From: Phenylobacterium sp.
GTDB taxonomy: Bacteria > Pseudomonadota > Alphaproteobacteria > Caulobacterales > Caulobacteraceae
Length of the DNA stretch: 32,121 bases
Direction: 5' to 3'
Assembly: GCF_030698145.1 (NCBI RefSeq)
Contig: NZ_JAUYNW010000142.1
Coordinates: forward strand, 1 to 32,121
The notes below the pieces were generated by a model that had not been told where the DNA came from, searched no databases, and was given only the letters and a program-made list of their open reading frames with translations. The translations under genes and the position numbers were made by a program. Position 1 is the stretch's first letter. Every line of letters starts with the position of its first letter. Below, in pieces: positions 18,962 through 25,965 of the stretch.

Positions 18962-19572
18962 CAGATGAGGTCGACGCCGGCCTCGTAGATCGCCTTCAGC
19001 GACGCTTCGTCGGCCCCCGTCCGGGCACGGACCGCCAGGGTGTGCAGGATCGCCGTAGCAAGGCTGCCCATGGCCAGGGGATCGGCCCCGGGCGCCAGCT
19101 CGTCGGGACTGGCGGCCATGCGCGCGGCGAAGCCCGAGTCCAACTCGCCGAACACCTGGTCGAGCAGGTTGCGGACATCGGGATCGGCGACGCTCTCGGT
19201 CACCGCCGTACCGATCAGGAAGCAGCCGCGCTGGGCCTCATCGCCCGAGCGGTAGATGGCCGAGGCGCCGGAAAAGATGGTCTTGAGTACGTCGCGCAGC
19301 GGTCCCGGCTGGGCCAGGCCCCGCTCCAGCCCGCCCAGCATTTCGGATCGCGAACGCTGCAGGGTGGCCATGTAGAGCGCCTTCTTGTCTCCGAAGGCCC
19401 CGTAGAGGCTGGGGCGGTTGAGGCCGGTGGCGGCCGACAGGTCGTCCAGCGAGGTGGCGGAGAAGCCGTTCCGCCAGAAGGCGTCGCGCGCCTTGCCGAG
19501 CGCGGTCGCCGGATCGTAGGCGCGCGGCCGGCCGCGCGGCCGGCTGGAGCCTGAAGGTTCTTTTTGTACCAC
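18949..19572 (-). CDS. TetR/AcrR-family transcriptional regulator, divergent from GST
   Basis: A TetR-type protein of about 207 residues. A basic GRPR stretch leads into an N-terminal helix-turn-helix (SATSLDDLSAATGLNRPSLYGAFGDKKALY) and a C-terminal ligand domain with GCFLIGTAV, a feature of the AcrR/TetR_C-like subgroup. The frame is open to an ATG at 19596, but the promoter I see (-10 at 19600-19605) would start transcription near 19593. I therefore prefer the GTG at 19572, which has AGGA 11 nt upstream. The start is uncertain by eight codons. The head-to-head arrangement with a glutathione S-transferase gene suggests that the regulator controls that gene, itself, or both. Confidence 0.82.
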   Translation of the reverse strand: MVQKEPSGSSRPRGRPRAYDPATALGKARDAFWRNGFSATSLDDLSAATGLNRPSLYGAFGDKKALYMATLQRSRSEMLGGLERGLAQPGPLRDVLKTIFSGASAIYRSGDEAQRGCFLIGTAVTESVADPDVRNLLDQVFGELDSGFAARMAASPDELAPGADPLAMGSLATAILHTLAVRARTGADEASLKAIYEAGVDLICPRP

Positions 19573-19599
19573 TTCGCAGTAAATCCTTGACGACAACCT

Positions 19600-19627
19600 A
19601 TTTTATGCGGAACGGTACGGAAATCAA
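19600..19627 (-). promoter_or_regulatory. Sigma70-type promoter of the TetR gene
   Basis: On the minus strand TTGATT (19622-19627) is followed after 16 bp by TAAAAT (19600-19605), a good vegetative promoter match in an otherwise GC-rich genome. The predicted transcript would begin near 19593, downstream of the ATG at 19596, which bears on the choice of start codon. GGTAC and GTACC half-dyads at 19614-19618 and 19566-19570 flank the region. Confidence 0.5.
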
Positions 19628-19643
19628 CGACGCAGGTTTCCCC

Positions 19644-20273
19644 ATGGACGTCTACTTCTCCCCGCTCGCCTGTTCGCTCTCCACCCGTATCGCCGTCTAT
19701 GAGGCCGGGGCCGAAGGCAAGGTCTCCCTGAACCAGGTCGACGCCAAGACCAAGACCATCAAGGGCGGCGGCGTCGACTACCGCACAATCAACGCCAAGG
19801 GCCTGGTGCCGGCCGTTCGCACCGACGACGGCGAGGTGATCACAGAGAACGCCGCGGTGTTGCAGTACCTGGCCGACGCCTTCCCCGACGCCGGGCTCGC
19901 CCCCGACGCCGGCTCGCCCGAGCGCTACCGCCTGCAACAGTGGCTGAGCTTCGTGGGGACCGAGCTGCACAAGCTGGTGTTCAATCCCCTGCTCTCGTCC
20001 AAGTCCAACGACGGCGCCAAGGCCTTCGCCCGCGAGGGCGCGGACGAGCGCTTCGACTATTTGAACGACCACCTGGAAGGCCGCGAGTACCTGATCGACC
20101 GGTTCAGCGTGGCCGACGCCTATCTGATGGCGGTGCTGAACTGGGCCCAGTTCGTGGGCATCGACCTGGCCAAGTGGCCAGCCATCGCCGCCTATCGCGA
20201 CCGCGTCAGCGCCCGCCCGGCCGTGGCCCGCGCCCTGAAGGAGGAGTTCACCCTCTTCCAGCAGGCCGCCTAA
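19644..20273 (+). CDS. Glutathione S-transferase (beta-class-like)
   Basis: The 209-residue protein begins with MDVYFSPLACSLSTRIAV, which places Cys10 and the nearby Ser as in bacterial beta-class GSTs such as GstA. The thioredoxin-like half continues with VPAV and the glutathione-binding ENAAVLQYLAD segment. The helical C-terminal domain contains the N-capping/hydrophobic staple region SVADAYLMAVLNW. It should conjugate or reduce electrophiles with glutathione in the cytoplasm. The frame extends upstream to 19587, but that extension has no family similarity. The ATG at 19644 starts the standard N-terminus and has AGG upstream. It is divergent from a TetR gene that may control it. Confidence 0.9.
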   Translation: MDVYFSPLACSLSTRIAVYEAGAEGKVSLNQVDAKTKTIKGGGVDYRTINAKGLVPAVRTDDGEVITENAAVLQYLADAFPDAGLAPDAGSPERYRLQQWLSFVGTELHKLVFNPLLSSKSNDGAKAFAREGADERFDYLNDHLEGREYLIDRFSVADAYLMAVLNWAQFVGIDLAKWPAIAAYRDRVSARPAVARALKEEFTLFQQAA

Positions 20274-20320
20274 GCTTTCGAGTTGACCCGGCGGGCGTGG
20301 ACGGGAGACTAGCGCTCCAG

Positions 20321-20350
20321 ATGTCCTCGCCCGCCGGAGAACTCCCCTGA
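20321..20350 (+). CDS. Possible nine-codon leader ORF ending on the dapB start
   Basis: ATG at 20321 opens a nine-residue frame (MSSPAGELP) whose TGA stop at 20348-20350 overlaps the CTG proposed as dapB start in the tetranucleotide CTGA. This resembles the ATGA or GTGA overlaps of translationally coupled genes. GGAG lies 13 nt upstream, longer than usual. It contains no lysine codons, so a lysine attenuator is unlikely. It may simply be a chance frame. Confidence 0.3.
   Translation: MSSPAGELP
20336..20349 (+). promoter_or_regulatory. Ribosome binding site deciding the CTG start of dapB
   Basis: GGAG at 20336-20339, a 7-nt spacer and CTG at 20347 form normal initiation geometry with a rare start codon. 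The same bases are the tail of the nine-codon ORF from 20321, so ribosomes ending there could restart on dapB. Confidence 0.55.
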
Positions 20351-21117
20351 CCGCGCCCATCCGTATCAGCGTCGCCGGCGCGCTCGGCCGCATGGGCCAG
20401 GCCGTGGCCGCCGTGGCCGCCGGCCGCGAGGACCTAGCCCTGGCCGGCCGGTTTGACCGTCCGGGCGCAACCGGCGAGGGCCTGACGGACCAGGACACGG
20501 CGCTCGACGCCGCCGACGTGGTCATCGACTTCACCACCCCCGCGGCCTCGGTGGCCCTGGCCCAGGCCTGCGCGGCGCGCGGCGGGCCGGCCCTGGTGAT
20601 CGGCTCCACCGGCCTCTCCGACCAGGACCTCGCCGTCATCGCCAAGGCGGCCGAAAAGGTCGCCATCGTCCAGGCCGGCAACTTCTCGCTGGGGGTCAAC
20701 ATGCTGCTGGGCCTGGTGGCCCAGGCCGCCCGGGCGCTGGGGCCCGAGGCCTACGACATCGAGATCTTCGAGGCCCACCACCGGCGCAAGGTCGACGCCC
20801 CGTCCGGAACCGCCCTGATGCTGGGAGAGGCCGCCGCCAAGGGCCGCGGCGTGGACCTCGCCCTGGCGGCGACCCGCGCGCGGGAGGGGAACACCGGCCC
20901 GCGGACGCCGGGCGACATCGGCTTCTCCGTCATGCGCGGCGGCGACATCATCGGCGAGCACTCGGTGACCTTCGCCGCCGACGATGAGATTCTGACTATC
21001 AGCCACTCGGCCCGCGACCGGGGCCTGTTCGCCCGGGGCGCGGTCGAGGCCGCCCGCTGGGTCGCGGGCAAGCCCCCGGGGCGCTACGACATGCAGGACG
21101 TGCTCGGCCTCAAATAG
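20347..21117 (+). CDS. dapB: 4-hydroxy-tetrahydrodipicolinate reductase (CTG start)
   Basis: The enzyme reduces hydroxy-tetrahydrodipicolinate with NAD(P)H in the lysine/diaminopimelate pathway. The protein of 256 residues shows the N-terminal nucleotide-binding VAGALGRMG at 9-17, the IGSTG segment, the catalytic [15 protein letters not shown] with His144, His145 and Lys148, and the C-terminal GEHSVTF and [12 protein letters not shown] blocks. No ATG, GTG or TTG lies in frame upstream of the essential Rossmann loop: the first ATG (20392) would remove it. The CTG at 20347 has GGAG at 20336-20339 with a 7-nt spacer, so it is the likely start. A base error at that position is the main alternative. 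The amidase gene follows after 11 nt. Confidence 0.92.
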   Translation: MTAPIRISVAGALGRMGQAVAAVAAGREDLALAGRFDRPGATGEGLTDQDTALDAADVVIDFTTPAASVALAQACAARGGPALVIGSTGLSDQDLAVIAKAAEKVAIVQAGNFSLGVNMLLGLVAQAARALGPEAYDIEIFEAHHRRKVDAPSGTALMLGEAAAKGRGVDLALAATRAREGNTGPRTPGDIGFSVMRGGDIIGEHSVTFAADDEILTISHSARDRGLFARGAVEAARWVAGKPPGRYDMQDVLGLK

Positions 21118-21128
21118 GAGACGCGACC

Positions 21129-22568
21129 ATGGCCGACCTCCTGGACCGCGACGCTACCGGCCAGCTCGCCGCCCTGACGGCCAAGGACGTCTCAGCCGTC
21201 GAGCTCCTGAGACTCTCCCTCGACCGTCACGAGCAGACCCACGCGACCCTGAACGCCGTGATCGCCGCCGATCCGGAGCGCGCCCTGGACATGGCCAAAG
21301 CCGTGGACGACCTGCGCCTGCGCGGCGAGACCCTGGGCCCGCTGGCCGGCCTGCCGATGACCATCAAGGACACCCTGGACGTGATCGGCCTGCCGGCCTC
21401 CTCGGGACTGGAGGCCCTGCGCCGACGCAAGCCCGACGACGCGACAGCCGTCGCCCACGCCCGGCACGCGGGCGCGGTGATCTGGGGCAAGACCAACGTG
21501 CCGGTGATGGCGGGGGACTGGCAGGCCTTCAACGCCCTCTACGGGACCTCGAACAACCCGTGGGATCCCACCCGGACCACGGGCGGCTCCTCCGGCGGGG
21601 CCGCCGCCGCCCTGGCCGTCGGCGTCACGGCCCTGGAGATCGGGTCGGACATCGGCGGGTCCCTGCGGGTCCCGGCCAGTTTCTGCGGGGTGTACTCGCA
21701 CAAGCCCACCTGGGGGATGGTCTCGCAGCGCGGTCATGTGCCGCCCGCCCCCGGCGCACATGGCGAGCGCGACCTCAATGTGGTCGGGCCCATGGCCCGG
21801 TCGGCGCGGGACCTGCGCCTGCTGCTCTCGGTGATCGAGACCGGGCCGATCGCGCCCCGGGCCGATCCCGCCGACCTCGCCGTCCTGCGGGTCGGCCTGT
21901 GGCTGGACGAGCCGGGCTTTCCCCTGGACCCCGAGGTCCGCGCGGTGGTCGCGGCCTTCGCGGGCGAACTCGCCAGCCTCGGCGCCCAGGTCCAGCCGAT
22001 CTCCAGCCCCGTGCCCGCCGACCAGCTGATGGACGCCTACCAGGTCCTGCTCGGCGCGATCCTGGGGACCGACATGCCGCCGAAGCTGCAGCGCCGGATG
22101 CGGCTGATGCGGGGGCCGGCCGGCCTGGCCTTGAAGCTGGGCGCCGGCCCGCAGTCGTGGGCCGGATTGACCCGTTCCTACGCCGCCACCCACGCCGAGT
22201 GGATCGCCGCCGACGAGGTTCGCGCCCGCCTTGGCCACACCATGAGCGATGTGTTCCGGCGCTTCGACGTGATCCTGGCCCCGGTGACGCCGGTCACGGC
22301 CTTCCCGCACGACCACCGCCCGTTCCAGGCCCGGCGGCTACGGCGCTCCGACGGCGGCCAGATCCCCTATACGTCGATGCTGAACTGGATCGCGCTGGCC
22401 ACCGCCTGCCACCTCCCCGCCACCACCGTGCCGGCCGGGCTCTCGATCTCGGGCCTTCCCGTGGGGGTTCAGATCATCGGGCCGCGCGGCGCCGACTCCC
22501 GCACCCTGGCGGTCGCCCAGGCGATCGACGAAAGCCTGCGGGGCTTTATCGCCCCGCCGTCGGCCTAG
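21129..22568 (+). CDS. Amidase-signature-family hydrolase
   Basis: The 479-residue protein has the Ser-cisSer-Lys triad of the amidase signature family. Lys80 is in TIKD, Ser154 in TGGSSGG, and the nucleophile Ser178 in IGSDIGGSLR, 24 residues after Ser154 as in other members. The C-terminal part (VTPVTAFPHD and GLPVGVQIIGP) is also typical. It is not GatA: neighbours lack gatB/gatC and the sequence is closer to free-standing amidases. It hydrolyses an unknown amide in the cytoplasm, since there is no signal peptide. GGAG precedes the ATG, and the gene is 11 nt behind dapB, probably in one transcript. Its stop shares CTAG with the convergent phosphatase gene. Confidence 0.9.
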   Translation: MADLLDRDATGQLAALTAKDVSAVELLRLSLDRHEQTHATLNAVIAADPERALDMAKAVDDLRLRGETLGPLAGLPMTIKDTLDVIGLPASSGLEALRRRKPDDATAVAHARHAGAVIWGKTNVPVMAGDWQAFNALYGTSNNPWDPTRTTGGSSGGAAAALAVGVTALEIGSDIGGSLRVPASFCGVYSHKPTWGMVSQRGHVPPAPGAHGERDLNVVGPMARSARDLRLLLSVIETGPIAPRADPADLAVLRVGLWLDEPGFPLDPEVRAVVAAFAGELASLGAQVQPISSPVPADQLMDAYQVLLGAILGTDMPPKLQRRMRLMRGPAGLALKLGAGPQSWAGLTRSYAATHAEWIAADEVRARLGHTMSDVFRRFDVILAPVTPVTAFPHDHRPFQARRLRRSDGGQIPYTSMLNWIALATACHLPATTVPAGLSISGLPVGVQIIGPRGADSRTLAVAQAIDESLRGFIAPPSA

Positions 22569-23149
22569 ATCGCCGAAGCCACCTCACGCAGGTGGGCGCG
22601 CTCGTTCAGGCTGACCACGGCGCGCTGGCCGCCGCGGGCGCACATGAAGCGGTGTACGCTGGTGTAGCCCGGCTCGAAGAACAGCCGCGGCTCCATGCGC
22701 AGGATGTGGGCGGTCCAGACATTGATCACCCCGCCGTGGCAGAAGACCGCGACGCGCTGGCCCGGATGGGCGGCGATCACCTCTTCCAGGGCCGAGACGA
22801 CCGCGGCCTGGAAAGCGGCGACGTCGATGTCGTGGCCGCCCTCGGCCAGGGCCCTCCAGGCGGCGTAGTCCTCGCGCTTCAGCACCTCCATGGGCACATA
22901 GGCGCCGGAGTCGCGGTCGAACTCCGCCACGCCCTCGTGCAGGCGCAGGGCGTGGCCGCCGAGCGCCACGAAGGGCTCGGCGGTCTGGACCGCGCGCCGC
23001 ATGGGGCTGGACCAAGCCGCGTCGACCCCGTCGTCGGCCAGCCAGCGCGCCACGCGCCGGGCCTGGTCGTGGCCCTCGTCGGAAAGCTCGGGGTCGGCAT
23101 GGGTGTCGCTGCGCACGGGCAGGCCGTGGCGGATGAGGATCAGCTCCAC
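22565..23149 (-). CDS. Histidine phosphatase-family protein
   Basis: The 194-residue protein begins MELILIRHGLPVRSD, placing the phospho-accepting His8 in RHG. SSPMRRAVQTAEP supplies the second arginine and FCHGGVINVW the second catalytic histidine. This is the phosphoglycerate-mutase-like phosphatase fold; substrate unknown. Translation starts at a GTG one base after the dut stop codon, so it is almost certainly coupled to dut and coaBC. Its own stop overlaps the amidase stop from the opposite strand. Confidence 0.9.
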   Translation of the reverse strand: MELILIRHGLPVRSDTHADPELSDEGHDQARRVARWLADDGVDAAWSSPMRRAVQTAEPFVALGGHALRLHEGVAEFDRDSGAYVPMEVLKREDYAAWRALAEGGHDIDVAAFQAAVVSALEEVIAAHPGQRVAVFCHGGVINVWTAHILRMEPRLFFEPGYTSVHRFMCARGGQRAVVSLNERAHLREVASAI

Positions 23150-23150
23150 C

Positions 23151-23606
23151 CTAGCGGCCGCCCGTCGAGCCGAAGCCGCCGGCGCCGCGCACCGTGTCGT
23201 CCAGGCTCTCCACCTCGGCCAGGACCGATTGGGTCACCGGGGCGATGATCATCTGGGCGATGCGGTCGCCGCGGCGGATCGTGAAGTCCTCGGCCCCAAG
23301 ATTGATCAGGATCACCTTCACCTCGCCGCGATAGTCGGCGTCGACCGTGCCCGGCGTATTGAGGCAGGTGACGCCCGACTTCAGCGCCAGGCCCGAGCGC
23401 GGCCGAACCTGGCCCTCGAAGCCCGGGGGGATGGCGAAGGCCAGGCCGGTCGGCACGGCCGCCCGCGCCATCGGCTGCAGGACGATCGGCTCACCTTCGG
23501 ACACGGCGGCGCGCAGGTCCATGCCGGCGGCGTCCACGGTCTCGTAGGCCGGCAGCGGCAGGTCGGAATTGTGCGGCAGGCGTTTGACGGGAACGGTCGG
23601 CTTCAC
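23151..23606 (-). CDS. dut: dUTP diphosphatase
   Basis: The 151-residue protein has the five dUTPase motifs in order: [29 protein letters not shown] (with the catalytic Asp and Tyr of the uracil pocket), RGDRIAQMI, and the C-terminal arm [11 protein letters not shown]. It hydrolyses dUTP to dUMP as a trimer, keeping uracil out of DNA and feeding thymidylate synthesis. The GTG start overlaps the coaBC stop in GTGA, with GGAG in the end of coaBC serving as ribosome binding site. The coaBC-dut pairing is a known conserved arrangement in many bacteria. Confidence 0.97.
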   Translation of the reverse strand: MKPTVPVKRLPHNSDLPLPAYETVDAAGMDLRAAVSEGEPIVLQPMARAAVPTGLAFAIPPGFEGQVRPRSGLALKSGVTCLNTPGTVDADYRGEVKVILINLGAEDFTIRRGDRIAQMIIAPVTQSVLAEVESLDDTVRGAGGFGSTGGR

Positions 23607-24796
23607 TTGAGCTCCTCGGCCATGCGGGCGGCGAGCTTGCGCGCCACCTCGGTCTTAGCAGTCCGCTCCCATCGCTCGATTCCCTGGGCCGTGACGATAG
23701 ACACCGTGTTGTCATCCCCACCCATCACGCCCTCGACGCTGACGTCGTTGGCCACGATCCAGTCGCAGCCCTTCCGGGCGAGCTTGGCCTTGGCGTAGGC
23801 CTCCACGTCGTGGGTCTCGGCGGCGAAGCCGACCACCAGCTTGGGGCGCAGGGCGGAGGCCGAGAGCGTGGCCAGGATGTCGGGGTTCTCGACCAGGGCG
23901 ATGGACGGCGGGCCGCTTCCGTCCTTCTTCATCTTGGTCCCCGCCTCGTCGGCCGGCCGCCAGTCGGCCACGGCGGCGACGCAGACGGCGATGTCGGCCG
24001 GCAGGGCGCCCTCGCAGGCCGCCAGCATCTGGCGCGCGGTCTCGACATCCACCCGTTTCACCCCAACCGGGGTCGCGACATTGACCGGGCCTGCGACCAG
24101 GGTCACCTCGGCGCCGAGATCGGCCAGGGCCCTGGCGATAGCGAAACCCTGCTTGCCGCTGGATCGGTTGGTGAGCAGGCGCACGGGGTCCAGGGGCTCG
24201 GCGGTGGGGCCGGCGGTGACGATGGCGCGCTTGCCGGCGAGGGGCCGGGCCACGGGGCCGCGCAGGGCCTCGACGATCGCGTCGAAGATGGCGGCGGGCT
24301 CGGCCATGCGGCCGAAGCCGAACTCGCCGCAGGCCATGGCCCCCTCGTCGGGGCCGACAAACAGCACGCCGTCGGCCTTCAGGGTCGCGAGATTGCGGCG
24401 GGTGGCTGGGTGTTCCCACATGCGCACGTTCATGGCCGGGGCCATCAGGACGGGCTTGTCGGTGGCCAGCAGGGTGGTCGAGGCCAGGTCCCCGGCCAGG
24501 CCGTGGGCCGCCTTGGCCATCAGGTCGGCGGTGGCCGGCGCCACGACCACCAGGTCGGCCGAGCGCGACAGCTCGATATGGCCCATCTCGGCCTCGTCGG
24601 TCAGCGAGAAGAGCTGTGAATAGACCTTGTCCTCGGCCAGGGCCGCCAGCGACAGGGGGGTGACGAACTCGGCCCCCGCCTGAGTGAGGATGGGCCGCAC
24701 CCCGATCCCGGCCTTGCGCAGCAGGCGGGTGAGTTCGAGCGTCTTATAGGCGGCGATCCCGCCCCCGACGATCAGCAGAATCCGTTGGTCCGACAA
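23603..24796 (-). CDS. coaBC: Bifunctional phosphopantothenoylcysteine decarboxylase / phosphopantothenate-cysteine ligase
   Basis: The 397-residue protein carries out two steps of coenzyme A synthesis. The CoaC flavoprotein half has GGGIAAYK, the catalytic His73 in MGHIELS, Asn123 in PAMNVRMW and Cys156 in MACGEFG; these parallel His75, Asn125 and Cys158 of the E. coli enzyme. The CoaB half (from about 188) has VTAGPT and Asn210 in [11 protein letters not shown]. It is the first gene of a tight minus-strand group coaBC-dut-phosphatase with 4-nt overlap and 1-nt gap. A promoter with a superimposed inverted repeat lies directly upstream. Confidence 0.97.
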   Translation of the reverse strand: MSDQRILLIVGGGIAAYKTLELTRLLRKAGIGVRPILTQAGAEFVTPLSLAALAEDKVYSQLFSLTDEAEMGHIELSRSADLVVVAPATADLMAKAAHGLAGDLASTTLLATDKPVLMAPAMNVRMWEHPATRRNLATLKADGVLFVGPDEGAMACGEFGFGRMAEPAAIFDAIVEALRGPVARPLAGKRAIVTAGPTAEPLDPVRLLTNRSSGKQGFAIARALADLGAEVTLVAGPVNVATPVGVKRVDVETARQMLAACEGALPADIAVCVAAVADWRPADEAGTKMKKDGSGPPSIALVENPDILATLSASALRPKLVVGFAAETHDVEAYAKAKLARKGCDWIVANDVSVEGVMGGDDNTVSIVTAQGIERWERTAKTEVARKLAARMAEELK

Positions 24797-24825
24797 GGTT
24801 TGACGCCCCTACTGGAAGGTCCTCG

Positions 24826-24854
24826 GTCATAGGGCAAACACGGGCGCTGGACAA
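24826..24854 (-). promoter_or_regulatory. Promoter of the coaBC-dut operon
   Basis: On the minus strand TTGTCC (24849-24854) is followed after exactly 17 bp by TATGAC (24826-24831). The transcript would start near 24819, about 22 nt before the coaBC ATG. The -35 element is embedded in an inverted repeat, CGCTGG-N5-CCAGCG, at 24845-24861. Confidence 0.5.
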
Positions 24855-24861
24855 ACCAGCG
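24845..24861. promoter_or_regulatory. Inverted repeat over the coaBC -35 element
   Basis: CGCTGG (24845-24850) and CCAGCG (24856-24861) are perfect 6-bp arms around acaaa and cover the predicted -35 hexamer. The position suits a repressor site, but no candidate regulator is encoded next to it. Confidence 0.35.
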
Positions 24862-24913
24862 TTTATGTTCTTAATTTGTTCCGCAGCTTAACCGTGTATC
24901 TGGAGGGACGGGA

Positions 24914-25450
24914 ATGGCGGGTTACAAGATTGCGTTGAGCGCGGGCCTGGCGCTGGTGTTGCTGGCCGCCTGCGAACGGCCTTCGGCCGTGGCCAAGAAG
25001 GACGACGTCTCCCCGGCGGCGACCGCGTCGCGGGACGAGGGATCGGACACCCGGACCGCGCAGGCCGAACGGCGCGACGAGCCGGTGCGCGAGATCGACG
25101 GCAAGCCGATCTGGTCGGCCAGCCGCCGGGGCAGCGCCGAGGAGAACGCCCAGCGCAGCTTCGAGCGCAACGGCGAGGCCTTCGGCGCCAGGAACCTGGA
25201 CGACTTCGTCCGCAAGGCCCACGCCTTCGTCGAGGATCCGCCTGCCGGGACGGAGCGCCTGACGCGCACCAACGGCGACGTCATGCTCTACGACCCGAAG
25301 GGCAACGTCTTCGCCGTGGTCACCAAGGCCGGCGCGCCCAGGACCATGTTCAAGCCCGACGAGGGGGCGGCCTACTGGGACGAGCAGAAATCCCGCGAGG
25401 GCAAGCGACGGACGGCGAGGTCGGATCGTCGCGACAGCGGCGACAGCTGA
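24914..25450 (+). CDS. Lipoprotein with toxin-like (BECR/RNase-type) C-terminal region
   Basis: A 178-residue protein. The signal peptide ends in the lipobox LLAAC, so Cys20 should be lipidated. A charged, low-complexity linker (about 25-70) follows, then a compact region (about 75-160) and a basic tail. The compact region reads NGEAFGARNLDDF, PPAGTE, NGDVMLYDP, NVFAVV, APRTMFKP and YWDEQ. I recall this pattern from the C-terminal RNase domains of polymorphic and contact-dependent toxins (BECR-fold type), where the first block is usually xHGxEFG. Here Asn86 replaces that His, so the domain may be a non-nucleolytic derivative. This assignment is from memory of the motif, not from a search. GGAGGG precedes the ATG. 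The following cupin gene overlaps by one base; it does not resemble an immunity protein. Confidence 0.65.
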   Translation: MAGYKIALSAGLALVLLAACERPSAVAKKDDVSPAATASRDEGSDTRTAQAERRDEPVREIDGKPIWSASRRGSAEENAQRSFERNGEAFGARNLDDFVRKAHAFVEDPPAGTERLTRTNGDVMLYDPKGNVFAVVTKAGAPRTMFKPDEGAAYWDEQKSREGKRRTARSDRRDSGDS

Positions 25451-25950
25451 TGGCCAGGCACCTCATCGCCCACGCCGATCTCGACTGGAGCCGGGCCTTC
25501 CGGGGCCGCCATCCGTTCAACCCGGCCTCCGAGATGAGCATGATCCGGGTGGGAGACCTCAGCGGCCTCACCCGGCTCGGCGCCAACATCATCCGCATCC
25601 CGCCGGGCAAGGAGAGCTTCATTCCCCACGCCCACTCGGTGGAAGAAGAGATGGTGCTGGTGATCTGCGGAACCGGCCAGGTGGTGCTGGACGGGGCGGC
25701 CCAGGCGATCGCGCCCGGCGACTTCATCGGCTTCCCGACCGACGGCGTGGTCCATCACCTGGTCAACACCGGCGAGGTCGACCTCGTCTATCTGACGGTC
25801 GGCGAACGCAGCAAGGTCGAGGTCGCCGACATGCCGACCATCGGCAAGACCACCATCTTCCGCAACAACCGCATGGCCCTGTTCGGCCCTGACGGGGTGG
25901 AGGAGCTGTCGGCGGAGGAATGGTTCGCGCGGATGCGGATCGACGACTGA
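25450..25950 (+). CDS. Cupin-domain protein
   Basis: The 166-residue protein contains one cupin barrel. Motif 1 is PPGKESFIPHAHSVEEEMVLVICGTG, with the HxH-type and Glu metal ligands, and motif 2 is APGDFIGFPTDGVVHHLVNTG. It could bind a metal and act as an isomerase, dioxygenase or sugar-binding protein; the sequence does not say which. A C-terminal extension (IGKTTIFRNNRMALFG) follows the barrel. Its ATG shares one base with the TGA of the lipoprotein gene, so translation is coupled. It converges on ubiB with a 15-bp gap. Confidence 0.85.
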   Translation: MARHLIAHADLDWSRAFRGRHPFNPASEMSMIRVGDLSGLTRLGANIIRIPPGKESFIPHAHSVEEEMVLVICGTGQVVLDGAAQAIAPGDFIGFPTDGVVHHLVNTGEVDLVYLTVGERSKVEVADMPTIGKTTIFRNNRMALFGPDGVEELSAEEWFARMRIDD

Positions 25951-25965
25951 CGGGTCTGGCTGCGC

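Noticed and set aside
20392..21117. ATG at 20392 as the dapB start
   Set aside because: It would delete the nucleotide-binding VAGALGR segment that every DapB needs and has no ribosome binding site.
24871..24891. Pair of TTAA sites as a CtrA box
   Set aside because: The two TTAA tetramers are 13 bp apart rather than the 7 bp of the TTAA-N7-TTAA consensus, so a standard CtrA site is not supported.
24914..25950. Lipoprotein and cupin as a toxin-immunity pair
   Set aside because: The cupin has normal metal-binding motifs of an enzyme-like barrel, and the lipoprotein domain seems to lack the catalytic His. Gene overlap alone is not evidence for a toxin system.
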